Notes: generated from the sequence alone by a model not told the origin. 64,000 nt of DNA from CAZJWC01 sp964550125 (GCA_964550125.1 CAZJWC010000006.1:1-64000); one strand, 5' to 3'. Positions 7,362 through 16,395 are shown, counted from the first letter of the stretch. A program made the numbers and translations.

Positions 7362-7808
7362 ATGGAAAAAAACAGCAATAAAGCAGATAGCGAAGTTCTT
7401 GCAGAGGTTTTTAGAAACGCCTCTCTTGCCCAACAATCAATCACAGATATTTTACCTTCTGTTGATGATGAAAAAATAAAAAAAGAACTTGTTTCTCAGC
7501 ACGAACAATATGAAAAAATTTGTTCTAAATCAACCCTGCTTGCAACAGAATTAGGGCTTGAAACAAAAGAACCAAATCCTATTAAAAAAGCTATGATGTG
7601 GAGTTCAATTAAAATGAACACATTAACCGACAACAGCACTTCACACATTGCTGATATGATGATACAAGGAACTGTAATGGGAATTACAGCACTTAAAACC
7701 TCGTTGAGTAAAGTAGAAAACAAACCCAACCAAAAAATAGTAGACATTGCAACCGAACTTTTAAAACTTGAAGAAGGTTTTGAAAAAGATTTAAAAGAAT
7801 ATCTATAA
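7362..7808 (+). CDS. Small all-helical protein, ferritin-like fold suspected
   Basis: 148 residues, soluble and entirely helical, with no Cys pairs or signal peptide. The helices (Leu-Ala-Gln-Gln-Ser-Ile, Glu-Gln-Tyr-Glu-Lys, His-Ile-Ala-Asp-Met) with spaced Glu/His residues (Glu about 49 and 52, His about 96) resemble small Clostridial four-helix proteins of the DUF2383/ferritin-like type, but I cannot place it in a family. The start has AAAGGAG eight bases upstream. It is a single gene with its own terminator, inserted between rplU and the lipoprotein gene. Confidence 0.7.
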   Translation: MEKNSNKADSEVLAEVFRNASLAQQSITDILPSVDDEKIKKELVSQHEQYEKICSKSTLLATELGLETKEPNPIKKAMMWSSIKMNTLTDNSTSHIADMMIQGTVMGITALKTSLSKVENKPNQKIVDIATELLKLEEGFEKDLKEYL

Positions 7809-7813
7809 TAAAA

Positions 7814-7838
7814 GGAGTGGCAAAGCCACTCCCTTTTT
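7814..7838 (+). terminator. Terminator
   Basis: GGAGTGGC (7814-7821) pairs with GCCACTCC (7825-7832) over loop AAA, followed by CTTTTT, 5 bases after the stop of the gene ending at 7808. Confidence 0.85.
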
Positions 7839-7847
7839 AAATTATAA

Positions 7848-9308
7848 TTATAAGTAAAGAATAATCGAATTATTTGTATAATATCCGTTTACACTTTTCT
7901 CAATTCCTAATTCATTTGCATAAGAAACAACGCTCATATTATCTAAAATCTCTTGACTCATTTGAATTTGCAAGGTTATTCTACTTTCTCCTTCAGTCAA
8001 TTCCTCAAAGATAAATAAAAGGTTATCAAACTCTGCTTTACTTTCAATTTGTAAAGACACCTCATCACCCATATACTCGATAGTCATTATGTCGAATATA
8101 TTATAATTTTCATTTGCAATGATGTTTTCAAAACTTTGTCCCGTATAACCAAAGTTTTCTTGTGAGAACAACAAATAGTTGTAGTCGATAAATTCCTTAT
8201 CACCGTACAACAAATTTCCACTTGTTGCATCGACCAAATACCACTTTCCTTCAACGAACACTTTATTCCAAGCATGCCCTACATTTTGATTTTCACCAAA
8301 TCCCGTTTCTCTAACGCAAGGAATTCCTTCCATATTTGCAAGCAACACAAACGCTTTTGAAATGCCATCACATACTGCTTTATGGTCGTTGAACACACCC
8401 TCAAGATAAAAGCCGTTGTACTTTTTAAGGTTGACACTTGACGAATCAGTTATATTTTTATCGCCTACCATATCTTTTAGTTCATTATCATAAGATACAT
8501 CATAGATTAGCCATTCATAAATCGCTTTAACTTTTTGTACATCACTCATATCATTATCGCATATTTTGCGAAGCACACTTTTAGCAGACTTATAAATGGC
8601 CTCTACAGATGAGCCCTCAACAAAAACAGGTTTAAAGCCCATCTCTAATGTATACCATAATTGGTCTGAATCAGTACATAGAAAAGTATTTTTAATACTT
8701 TCTACCTTGAAATCATTAAACGTTTCAGTTCTAGTAGAAGATTCATTGCCAAAGTTCAATGAGTTATATTGATAATATGTTTTATCATATGATGTTTGAA
8801 CAGTTGCCTTTTCCCAATAGTCAAGTTTAGTAAAATCAAAAACTATATCATAACCACTATTTAATGACTCCCTATGAGTGATGAATAGTGAATTTTGAAT
8901 AGTTGAGGAGTGAACTACCTTGTCAAAAATTTGTTTGGCAACATCATTAGTAATATCTTCGCCATATACAAGTTTATCTTCATCACTTAAATCAAGATAA
9001 ATTTTTGCACTTTTATCTTGGCGTAAAATAATACTATCATAAATGATTTGCATATTTTCAACTGAATTTGCTATTAGGTTATCTGTTTTTTTGATAGATG
9101 ATGCGTACCTAATAACCGACATATCTATCTCGCTGTACCCCTCTCTATTATCAGCCTTTTTTGTATCATCCCAGTTTATAGTTTCATAATAATTAGAACC
9201 ATCTATTCCAATCGACCCAATTTTTATAGCACAAGAACCTAAAATAATACTACTAAATAGGATAGTAATAGAGATGATAAGCATTTTTACCACCCTTTTT
9301 GCTACCAT
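7848..9308 (-). CDS. Transglutaminase-like lipoprotein
   Basis: A 486-residue surface lipoprotein. The signal peptide ends in lipobox LGSC (Cys about 26). The C-terminal half carries a transglutaminase-like core: HKAVCDGISKAF with the nucleophile Cys, GHAWNKVFVEGKWYLVDAT with the His and Asp. Proteins of this group occur in Clostridia as secreted peptidases or cross-linking enzymes of unknown substrate. Start: ATG 9308, preceded by TAGGGGGAAAA; a second ATG eight codons on is possible. The gene interrupts the usual rng-rplU order. Its leader has ten contiguous bases complementary to the C-rich seed of the small RNAs at 15.4-15.76 kb. Confidence 0.83.
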   Translation of the reverse strand: MVAKRVVKMLIISITILFSSIILGSCAIKIGSIGIDGSNYYETINWDDTKKADNREGYSEIDMSVIRYASSIKKTDNLIANSVENMQIIYDSIILRQDKSAKIYLDLSDEDKLVYGEDITNDVAKQIFDKVVHSSTIQNSLFITHRESLNSGYDIVFDFTKLDYWEKATVQTSYDKTYYQYNSLNFGNESSTRTETFNDFKVESIKNTFLCTDSDQLWYTLEMGFKPVFVEGSSVEAIYKSAKSVLRKICDNDMSDVQKVKAIYEWLIYDVSYDNELKDMVGDKNITDSSSVNLKKYNGFYLEGVFNDHKAVCDGISKAFVLLANMEGIPCVRETGFGENQNVGHAWNKVFVEGKWYLVDATSGNLLYGDKEFIDYNYLLFSQENFGYTGQSFENIIANENYNIFDIMTIEYMGDEVSLQIESKAEFDNLLFIFEELTEGESRITLQIQMSQEILDNMSVVSYANELGIEKSVNGYYTNNSIILYL

Positions 9309-9436
9309 ATTAAGTTTTCCCCCTAAAATATGATTTAATTATAACATCAAACTTTACCGATTTCAATACTTTTTTGAAAATTGTGTGAAAATTATTCCCA
9401 GTAGTAACAAAATTTATACATAAAACATAATTATTT

Positions 9437-9478
9437 AAATTAAACAAAAAAGTAGATACCTTTTTAGGTACCTACTTT
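9437..9478 (-). terminator. Terminator of the spoIVFA-rng operon
   Basis: On the minus strand AAAGTAGGTACC pairs imperfectly with GGTATCTACTTT across a short A-rich loop, and TTTTTTG follows. It lies 15 bases after the rng stop. Confidence 0.75.
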
Positions 9479-9492
9479 AATTATATTCATAA

Positions 9493-11067
9493 TTATTGTC
9501 TTCTTCTAAAACGCATATCAAACTCAAAATCGTTATCTTCCTCAAAATTTTCGAGTTCCTCAAAACTGCCCTTATTTAAAAGAATTGCGTTGGGAGGTGC
9601 TAAAACATTGTTTCCGTCAATTCCTCTAACATTAAATTCTTCTTCGTGATAAGTAACTTGAGGTATCATATATATACGTTTATTACGCATAAACTTGATC
9701 ATATCTTCAGGGAAATCCTTTTTGATAAGCACTTCCATAATGTGATCGTTAAGTTCAACAATAACCTTGTTATAACCATCAGCCAAACAGTCTTTAATTG
9801 CTGAAAACAACTTATAAAAGATATAGTCGTCAGATTGAATTAAACCACTACCTTCACAGTAAGGACAAGGTTGCGTAAGAGCAGACATAGTATCACGCTT
9901 ATCTTTCTTTCTAGTAAACTGAACAAGTCCAAATCCTGTCATACCTATAACGTTACACTTAACTCTATCGTCCTTTAAGTTTTCCTCAAGAGTTTTTACG
10001 ACTTTTGCTCTATGTTCTAAATCTTCCATATCAATAAAGTCGACTATAACAATACCACCTATATTACGAAGTCTAACCTGTCGTGCAATCTCTTTTGCAG
10101 CAAGCATATTCGTATTAAATACGGTCGTTTCTAAATTGTCGTTACCTACATATTTACCCGTATTTACGTCAATTACCGTAAGTGCTTCCGTCTTGTCAAT
10201 TATAAGATATGCACCACTCTCTAAAACAACCTTTGAATCAGTGAGTTTTTTAACCTCTTTGGCAAGACCAAATAAGGTAAACATATCTCTATTGCCTGAA
10301 TACATTACAAGTCGTTTTGCTGCGTTTTCTCCACGCAAAGTTAAAAGGTTTTCAAGCCTGTCATACAAATCTTTATTTCCTACAATAATCTTATCAACAG
10401 TTTCATCATAGTTATCTCTTATTACCCTTAAAGGTAGGTCATCTTCACTATGAACGATTTCACCTGTTTTTGCTTTATCGTAGTTTTCAAGAGCCTCTTT
10501 ATATAAGCCCTTTAAATATTCTGCTTCAACTTTAAGTTGACGCTTTTTTGCAGTCCTTGCAGCCGTACGAATAATAAAGCCTGAACCGACATTTCTAAGT
10601 TTATCCACCTCTTGCATAAGTTCATCTCTACGCTCTTCGTCATCAATTTTACGAGAGATGCCTAAAAAGTTAGTTGTGGGTAGATAGATTAAATACTTAC
10701 CAACGAAACTCAAATGGGCTGTTAGTTTTGCTCCCTTTTTCCCTACGGGAACTTTGGTTACCTGAACCATAATCTCATCGCCTACTCGAAGTTTCAACTT
10801 TTGTGGCACGCTAACACTATCAGACAGCGTTGACTTATCAGCAACAACATCGTCAAGGGACAAATAGCCGTTCCTTTCCATACCGATATTTACAAATGCG
10901 GCTTGCATACCATTTAATACATTTGTAACTTTACCTTTGTAGATATTGCCTACAATTTCCTTGGGGGCATTTGCCGAATCGATATGATACTCGATAAGTG
11001 TACTGCCTTTTGCAAGTGCAGCATAAGAGTCGCCACAGAAACTATCAATGTAAATACTCTTATTCAT
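9493..11067 (-). CDS. rng: Ribonuclease E/G family
   Basis: 524 residues, the RNase G length. N-terminal S1 domain (GNIYKGKVTNVLNGMQAAFV), catalytic DNase I-like subdomain with VIDVNTGKYVG and IVDFIDMED holding the two magnesium-binding Asp residues, and the zinc-link CPYC near residue 400. It processes rRNA and decays mRNA. The ATG at 11067 was chosen because AAGGAA stands eight bases upstream and because residue 1 matches the family; the frame is open further upstream. It is the last gene of the conserved spoIVF-radical SAM-DUF2344-rng block. Confidence 0.93.
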   Translation of the reverse strand: MNKSIYIDSFCGDSYAALAKGSTLIEYHIDSANAPKEIVGNIYKGKVTNVLNGMQAAFVNIGMERNGYLSLDDVVADKSTLSDSVSVPQKLKLRVGDEIMVQVTKVPVGKKGAKLTAHLSFVGKYLIYLPTTNFLGISRKIDDEERRDELMQEVDKLRNVGSGFIIRTAARTAKKRQLKVEAEYLKGLYKEALENYDKAKTGEIVHSEDDLPLRVIRDNYDETVDKIIVGNKDLYDRLENLLTLRGENAAKRLVMYSGNRDMFTLFGLAKEVKKLTDSKVVLESGAYLIIDKTEALTVIDVNTGKYVGNDNLETTVFNTNMLAAKEIARQVRLRNIGGIVIVDFIDMEDLEHRAKVVKTLEENLKDDRVKCNVIGMTGFGLVQFTRKKDKRDTMSALTQPCPYCEGSGLIQSDDYIFYKLFSAIKDCLADGYNKVIVELNDHIMEVLIKKDFPEDMIKFMRNKRIYMIPQVTYHEEEFNVRGIDGNNVLAPPNAILLNKGSFEELENFEEDNDFEFDMRFRRRQ

Positions 11068-11141
11068 TATATTTCCTTTGTAAACCGCAAATACCGTAAG
11101 GCTACTGCACATACACGAATATCGTAGGTTTAATAAAAATT

Positions 11142-11741
11142 TTAAACAAAGTTAAAGTTATCAAGCCCAAATGCTTGAATCTTAATTATCTCACCCATAA
11201 AGTTAGGGTTTAATGATTTGGCAAAATAGTCGGGACGCAAATTCTCATTGCCCGTCTTTAAGACGCAATATACGTCCTTGCCTTCCAACCGTGCTGAGAG
11301 TATCCTACTACGCACGTTTACTCTTTTTTCATTTTTATCAATTATATAAAACTCTTGCGAGTCAAGTACACTTTTAATATCAATTTTGCCTATATTTGTA
11401 ATTTTATATTCACACGAAGTTATACAGCCTGCCACGTTGGGATTTGACTGCACAACAGCACTTTCTACACACTTTATTCCCTTTGGCGAAAATTGATTAA
11501 ATTTTTCTTTAAATTCAATCGCAGTTATATCACAATCAGTATCGACACAACAATACTCTGCTTTTGATTTAATACCTACACCTATAGGTGCTGACATAAA
11601 TATTTTTGGATGTTTATTATATCCCTCGCTCTTTTTTACATCAATTTTACCTCTAATTAGAGTACGAATAATATGACGCAAAGTGTCAAGGTGTGGAATA
11701 TATTCTGCTCCGTCCATTTTTGTATATCTAAATAATATCAT
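11142..11741 (-). CDS. DUF2344 / TIGR03936 radical SAM-associated protein
   Basis: 199 residues, with the family opening (FRYTKMDGAEYIPHLDTLRHI) and the KSEGYNKHPKIFMSAPIGVGIKS segment. The family is nearly always encoded next to, or fused with, the TIGR03960 radical SAM protein, as here (62 bases downstream). No catalytic residues are evident; it is presumed to be a partner or substrate-binding subunit. The molecular role of the pair is unknown. Confidence 0.9.
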   Translation of the reverse strand: MILFRYTKMDGAEYIPHLDTLRHIIRTLIRGKIDVKKSEGYNKHPKIFMSAPIGVGIKSKAEYCCVDTDCDITAIEFKEKFNQFSPKGIKCVESAVVQSNPNVAGCITSCEYKITNIGKIDIKSVLDSQEFYIIDKNEKRVNVRSRILSARLEGKDVYCVLKTGNENLRPDYFAKSLNPNFMGEIIKIQAFGLDNFNFV

Positions 11742-11802
11742 ACTTTTTTACTTATTTTGTGATAGATTTATTAAAAGACTTTCACATTTAAAACTTTTTA
11801 TC

Positions 11803-13602
11803 TTACTTATCTCGTGATATAGGGCAAAACTCATCCATACCACAATGCTTACAACTTGCCAAGCAACTTCCACTTACTTTTGAAACATACGCTTTATGTC
11901 TTTCATTAAGCAGAAAACTTTTTGTTATATATATGTTTATAAAATCCCAAGGAAGAATTTCCTCTTCGCCAAACTCACGAGTATACCAGTCATAACTCAC
12001 ATTACAATCTTCAAACGCTTTGTTCCAACCCTCTTTATTGAGTTTATCGTTCCAGCCGTCAAAAATACAACCGTTTTTATATGCGTTCAGTAAAACCTTG
12101 CCTAGTCTTCTATCCCCTCTAGCAAATACGTTTTCAAGTCGTGAAGTAAAATAGTCGTTATAAGAGAGAGTTATTCCCTTCATATACAACTGTTCCTTTA
12201 AAAACTTTTGCTTTTCAAAAACCTCTTGCTCATTAACCTGCCTTTCCCATTGAAAAGGTGTAAACGGCTTTGGTATAAAGGTTGATACTGAAATTGAAAT
12301 AGTTAATGGTTTTTTTCTCTTTTTTGAATTATAAACACTCTTTATAGCAAGTGCAATTTCTTTGATTCCCTCTAAATCTTTTTCAGTTTCAGTAGGTAGT
12401 CCAAGCATAAAGTAAAGTTTTACAGCAAAGTAACCCATATCAAAAGCACTTTCAGTTGCGTGTAAAATTTCTTCTAAAGTTACATCTTTATTTATAACGT
12501 CCCTCAATCGTTGCGAACCAGCCTCTGGTGCAAAGGTAAGGGAAGACCTTCTAGACTCTTGGACAAACTCGTTATCAAAACTGTCAACTCGAAGGGAGGG
12601 AAGGGCTATTTTTGTATCTTTAGGCATTTCCTCTTTTAACCTTAAAATCAACTCTTTAAGCCTAGGATAATCGCCCGTTGACAAACTGTTTAAACTCAAT
12701 TCATCAAAACCCGTATTATTCAAAATCGAACAGGATTGCTCAACCACTTTATTTACACTCTTTTGTCTAACTGGCCGATACAAAAAGCCTGCTTGACAAA
12801 ATCTACAACCACGGTAGCAACCACGCATTATCTCAACGAAAGCCCTATCAAAAACAGCCTCGGTATTACTTACTGCAAAACTCCTAGGAAAAGGAGCATT
12901 TTCAAGGTCAGTTACGACTGCTCTGTTTACCTTTTTAAACTCTTTTCCGTCAGTCGATTTAAAACCTTTAATTTTTTCGTCTTCATACTCTACTTCAATA
13001 AGTGCAGGTACATACACACCTTCAATTTGACTTGCCTTTTCAAAAAACTCCTCTCGTGATGAAGTGCTCTTTAGTAATTTAACAACCTCTGCCGTATGAT
13101 ACTCTCCGTCCCCGATTAAAAAGAGGTCAACAAAGTCAGCCAACGGTTCAGGATTGATTGCACAAGGGCCACCACATATTATTAACGGGTGATTTTTACT
13201 ACGCTCCTCTCTTTTTAAAGGAATATTTGCAAGGTCCAGCATATATAAAATGTTCGTATATGAAAGTTCATATTGTAAAGAAAAACCAAGAACATCAAAC
13301 TCATCAAGAGAACGCTTTGAACCAAGTGCGTATAGGGGAATCTTATTTTGCCTTAAAGCACTTCCAAAGTCTTGCCAAGGAGCAAAACATCTATCCGTAC
13401 CTATTCCGTTATTTAATAAACTTTCAATAACAATTTTAGTGCCTAAATTACTCATACCAACCTCATATACATCAGGAAAGCACATACAAAAATTTATATC
13501 TTTCCAATCAGTATCGGTTGTAGAATATTCACCACCTATATATCTTGAAGGTTTTTCTACCGACAAGAGTACGCCTTTTATCTTATCTAAATCAATTATC
13601 AA
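11803..13602 (-). CDS. TIGR03960-family B12-binding/radical SAM protein
   Basis: 599 residues. An N-terminal B12-binding-like region (about 30-200, MCFPDVYEVGMSNLG) precedes a radical SAM core with CYRGCRFCQAGF (the three iron-sulfur Cys, about 256-263) and ends with a Cys-rich tail (CLASCKHCGMDEFC). Full family length. It is co-directional with DUF2344 and rng. The family is conserved beside rng/rplU in Clostridia and has been suggested to act on RNA or ribosomal protein; the reaction is not known. Confidence 0.92.
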   Translation of the reverse strand: MIIDLDKIKGVLLSVEKPSRYIGGEYSTTDTDWKDINFCMCFPDVYEVGMSNLGTKIVIESLLNNGIGTDRCFAPWQDFGSALRQNKIPLYALGSKRSLDEFDVLGFSLQYELSYTNILYMLDLANIPLKREERSKNHPLIICGGPCAINPEPLADFVDLFLIGDGEYHTAEVVKLLKSTSSREEFFEKASQIEGVYVPALIEVEYEDEKIKGFKSTDGKEFKKVNRAVVTDLENAPFPRSFAVSNTEAVFDRAFVEIMRGCYRGCRFCQAGFLYRPVRQKSVNKVVEQSCSILNNTGFDELSLNSLSTGDYPRLKELILRLKEEMPKDTKIALPSLRVDSFDNEFVQESRRSSLTFAPEAGSQRLRDVINKDVTLEEILHATESAFDMGYFAVKLYFMLGLPTETEKDLEGIKEIALAIKSVYNSKKRKKPLTISISVSTFIPKPFTPFQWERQVNEQEVFEKQKFLKEQLYMKGITLSYNDYFTSRLENVFARGDRRLGKVLLNAYKNGCIFDGWNDKLNKEGWNKAFEDCNVSYDWYTREFGEEEILPWDFINIYITKSFLLNERHKAYVSKVSGSCLASCKHCGMDEFCPISRDK

Positions 13603-13674
13603 AACTAGTACCTATTTTCTTTTTTAGTGTAACTATTCTATCACACATAATTTTTTTTTGCAATAGGTTAAAGT

Positions 13675-14538
13675 TTACAAATCGCCTATATTTTCTTTTT
13701 TTAAAATAGTTGACAAACTCTCATAAATACTTTCTCTTTCAAAGTAGAGCATAAGTTGATTTTGAGTTATCGTTAAAAGATACTCCTCGTTTTTATAAAC
13801 ATCAAATTTATAAAATTTATCACTTTGCAAATAGGAAATTAACTTTTTTAATGTTACGTTTATATCAACAGCAACCGTCCTTACCTCTAACCCTCGTTTT
13901 ATACTATCAACAATATAAAAATCAATTTTTGTATATTTATTTTTACCTGCTGAAAAAACCCCTACAACAAGCAAAAATGCAAAGGACAAAAGGGTAAATG
14001 AATTTATGCTCTTTTCTCCTATTATAAAAACAATTATAAGCAACAGAGCAAAAGATATGCTTAAAATTAGTGCGAAACGAAAGGCAAACTTTTCATTGAT
14101 TTTTTCACTCATAACTCTATAAACAATCTTACCACCGTCAAGTGGATAAAAGGGTAATAAATTTAAAACGCCTATTGAAAAACTTGAATATACTGCTGTA
14201 TCAGTATATGGATAGGATAGAGGGAAAAACCACCAACAACACACAAAGATTATACAGATGATAAAATTGCATAAAGGTCCACACAATAAAAGTTTAACTT
14301 CATCTAAAAAGGTTATGCCGTCAATATTACCGTTGACCACAGCACCATAAGGCATAAGCACTACACGATTTAACTTAAAACCTATTTTATACGCATAAAA
14401 GGCGTGCCCACACTCGTGAATAACTGCAACTAATGAATAAATCACAAAGGAAAACAGTCCTCCAAAAAAAGCAAAGAACACACCTAATATAATAAACAAC
14501 GGATGAATTGAAAACTTTAAATTATACTTGCCAAACAA
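13675..14538 (-). CDS. spoIVFB: SpoIVFB-like M50 intramembrane metalloprotease
   Basis: 287 residues with several membrane segments. The zinc site is HECGH (about 42-46) with the distal LDGGK motif in LLPFYPLDGGKIV; a CBS-like C-terminal domain (about 205-280) follows, as in SpoIVFB. It overlaps the SpoIVFA-like gene by 17 bases and lies upstream of the rng block, the order known from Bacillus (spoIVFA-spoIVFB-rplU). The presumed role is site-2 cleavage of pro-sigma-K in the mother cell during sporulation. Assignment rests on motifs plus synteny; M50 paralogues with other substrates exist. Confidence 0.82.
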   Translation of the reverse strand: MFGKYNLKFSIHPLFIILGVFFAFFGGLFSFVIYSLVAVIHECGHAFYAYKIGFKLNRVVLMPYGAVVNGNIDGITFLDEVKLLLCGPLCNFIICIIFVCCWWFFPLSYPYTDTAVYSSFSIGVLNLLPFYPLDGGKIVYRVMSEKINEKFAFRFALILSISFALLLIIVFIIGEKSINSFTLLSFAFLLVVGVFSAGKNKYTKIDFYIVDSIKRGLEVRTVAVDINVTLKKLISYLQSDKFYKFDVYKNEEYLLTITQNQLMLYFERESIYESLSTILKKENIGDL

Positions 14539-15331
14539 TGTTATAGTCGCTTGATACTGCGAAAGAGGTTACCTTTTCATTATTTTCATACATACAAACG
14601 CTTAAACCACCTTCAGTAAAGCCAATAGGCACGTTGGGATAAACTTTATCACCAACTTGATTATATAGATACTTCAAACCTGAAAAAATTGTAGTAAACA
14701 AAGATGAGTGTTCAACCTCAACATTATAACCAAACTCATCTTGAGTAAAGCTCTTTACCTTTCCTTCACATGGAGAATAAATTGAACTTTCTCCCTCAAA
14801 AGAAATAACGCCATCATCAGCAACCTCAAAAAGCATATTTTGAGCATTTGCACTAACGATAGGCTGACAATCAAAATCAAGATAACTGCGAGTATCAAAC
14901 ACAACTTCTTCTGGGAAAAATATGTTTCTTGCATATGAATTTATTGCACTATTTTCCATAAACAAGTTAGTCAGCAAGATAACGGCTGATAGCACGCATA
15001 CACAAATAAATTCAGCAAGTAAAACTTTACTGCCACTCTTTTTAATTTGTTCACCCTCTGTTATCGCCTTTGTCCTTTTATTTTTAAAGAATTTTAGTTT
15101 TTTTAAAAATCCTTCCTTTTCATATACTTTGCCACTTTTAGTAACTCTGCCTTCCTCTAATGCCTCACTCTCCTCAATATTAGGGGAAAACTCCACCCTA
15201 TCATTGATTGCGTCAATAGTTTGTTGTTTTAAATCTTCAATATTCTTTTTTTTCTTTGATTTTTTTTGAACGACATTTAAGGTATTTACAGGAATTTCTA
15301 TCATTTCAGCATAGTCAATTTGATTACTCAT
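14522..15331 (-). CDS. spoIVFA: SpoIVFA-like membrane protein with degenerate M23 domain
   Basis: 269 residues: a charged cytoplasmic N terminus (1-105), one membrane segment (about 107-127, with FICVCVLSAVILLTNL) and a C-terminal LytM/M23 domain (about 165-269). The domain keeps the beta-sheet pattern (GKVKSF, GYNVEVEHSS, GDKVYPNVPIG) but lacks the HxH zinc ligands (FTTIFSGL stands where VYAHL would be), so it should be catalytically dead. That fits SpoIVFA, the regulator that holds SpoIVFB inactive. Start ATG 15331 has GGAGATGG upstream; it is coupled to the protease gene by overlap. Confidence 0.75.
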   Translation of the reverse strand: MSNQIDYAEMIEIPVNTLNVVQKKSKKKKNIEDLKQQTIDAINDRVEFSPNIEESEALEEGRVTKSGKVYEKEGFLKKLKFFKNKRTKAITEGEQIKKSGSKVLLAEFICVCVLSAVILLTNLFMENSAINSYARNIFFPEEVVFDTRSYLDFDCQPIVSANAQNMLFEVADDGVISFEGESSIYSPCEGKVKSFTQDEFGYNVEVEHSSLFTTIFSGLKYLYNQVGDKVYPNVPIGFTEGGLSVCMYENNEKVTSFAVSSDYNIVWQV

Positions 15332-15386
15332 TTACCATCTCCTTGCTTTTTATTAAAAGATATGCTTAATAACTGGAGAAAAGAAC

Positions 15387-15414
15387 AAAAAAGACCTTTG
15401 CTTTTGCAAAAGTC
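15387..15414 (-). terminator. Terminator downstream of small RNA copy 1
   Basis: On the minus strand GACTTTTGC and GCAAAGGTC form a nine-pair stem with an AAAA loop followed by TTTTTT. It insulates the spoIVFA-like gene from transcription coming through the small RNA repeats. Confidence 0.75.
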
Positions 15415-15421
15415 CTAAATA

Positions 15422-15530
15422 AAATGTAATGGGTAGTACATTTACAAAATGCACTACCCAAAAACAATATATGATAAGGGGGAAAATGATGAGCTTTTTA
15501 AAACCTTGGAACTCTCGTTCCTTGATTACG
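15422..15530 (-). ncRNA. Putative small RNA, tandem copy 1
   Basis: On the minus strand: -10 TATTAT (15536-15541) with -35 TTTAAA 17 bases upstream; a 5' hairpin GGAAC-GAGA-GTTCC (GNRA loop); a 42-base segment (15460-15501) identical in copy 2 with the C-rich core TTTTCCCCCTTATC; and a 13-pair 3' hairpin (15431-15443 with 15447-15459). Compared with copy 2, two stem pairs change on both sides (G-C to A-U, U-A to C-G), and the two mismatches of the plus strand become G-U wobbles on the minus strand. That makes the minus strand the likely transcript. No gene overlaps it. Confidence 0.65.
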
Positions 15531-15642
15531 CATATATAATAACAATTAATTGTTATCATTTAAAGTTAATTGTATGAAAAAATAAGTAAAACAGTTGAAT
15601 AATTTATATTTTTTATGTGTAAAATAATAAAATTGATGACAT

Positions 15643-15760
15643 AAATGTAATGGACAGTACATTTACAAAACGTACTGTCCAAAAACAATATATGATAAGG
15701 GGGAAAATGATGAGCTTTTTAATACAAACTTGAAACGATTTGCCTCGCCTCTTGTTTGTG
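15643..15760 (-). ncRNA. Putative small RNA, tandem copy 2
   Basis: Same layout as copy 1: strong minus-strand promoter, a different 5' stem (ACAAAC with GTTTGT), the identical 42-base C-rich segment at 15681-15722, and the covarying 13-pair 3' hairpin (15652-15664 with 15668-15680) followed by ATTACATTT. Expected length is about 115-120 bases. The 80-bp homologous blocks lie 221 bp apart and diverge at six positions, all of them in the hairpin arms. Confidence 0.68.
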
Positions 15761-15765
15761 GTTAT

Positions 15766-15794
15766 ATAATACAATATCTAAAAAAATATGTCCA
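15766..15794 (-). promoter_or_regulatory. Promoter of small RNA copy 2
   Basis: TGGACA (15789-15794) and TATTAT (15766-15771) on the minus strand, each five of six to consensus, with 17 bases between. Confidence 0.7.
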
Positions 15795-15882
15795 CAAATT
15801 TTTAAAAAAATAAAAAAAATTTTTATTTTTATGTTTATTTACATATTTTGAAAATTTGTAACAATTTTATTGACTTTTTATA

Positions 15883-16395
15883 TTATATAAACCGACACAA
15901 AAAACAACCAAGAGTTGTTGCAAAAAGGCTACAAAGCAAAGCGACAAGAATAGGCACAAAAAGTTTTTTCTCCTTCACGGTGGAAAAATAAACGGCTGAA
16001 ACATAAAAAATAGTTTCGGACGCGCCGTAACATATACAAGCACATCTTGCTATATAACTATCTGCTCCATAAACCGAAAAAACTTCTACTAAAAGAGCAG
16101 TTGAACCACTTCCTGAAAAAGGTTTGAGTATTACAAGTTTAACAATTTCTTTAGGTATACCTAAAAATGAGCAAGCTGGAGTTAAAAAGGTAATCATCTT
16201 GCTAGACAATCCACTAACTTCAAAAAGTTCCATCATAAGCATAATGGTAGCGATAAATGGAAAAATTGAAAAAACCAAGGGAATTGCACCCTTTACTCCC
16301 TCTGCAAAAGAATCATACACCTTTACCTTTTTCCCTTTTGCAATTATAAAAACGATAATAAAAATGCAAGGAATTAAATAGACAGTTAACCACAT
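15883..16395 (-). CDS. spmB: Spore maturation protein B
   Basis: 170 residues with four to five membrane segments and the nucleoside-recognition (Gate) domain; the pattern KPFSGSGSTALL followed by YGADSYIARCACICYGASET is diagnostic of SpmB. With SpmA it is needed for spore core dehydration and possibly for dipicolinate import into the forespore. It overlaps spmA by 10 bases, so translation is coupled. Length is normal. Confidence 0.92.
   Translation of the reverse strand: MWLTVYLIPCIFIIVFIIAKGKKVKVYDSFAEGVKGAIPLVFSIFPFIATIMLMMELFEVSGLSSKMITFLTPACSFLGIPKEIVKLVILKPFSGSGSTALLVEVFSVYGADSYIARCACICYGASETIFYVSAVYFSTVKEKKLFVPILVALLCSLFATTLGCFLCRFI

Noticed and set aside
15481..15535. Plus-strand short ORFs after AAGGGGG in the duplicated blocks (17 and 8 codons)
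   Set aside because: The two frames diverge after five codons and copy 2 stops early, while the hairpin changes favour a minus-strand RNA. The apparent ribosome site is the complement of the C-rich seed.
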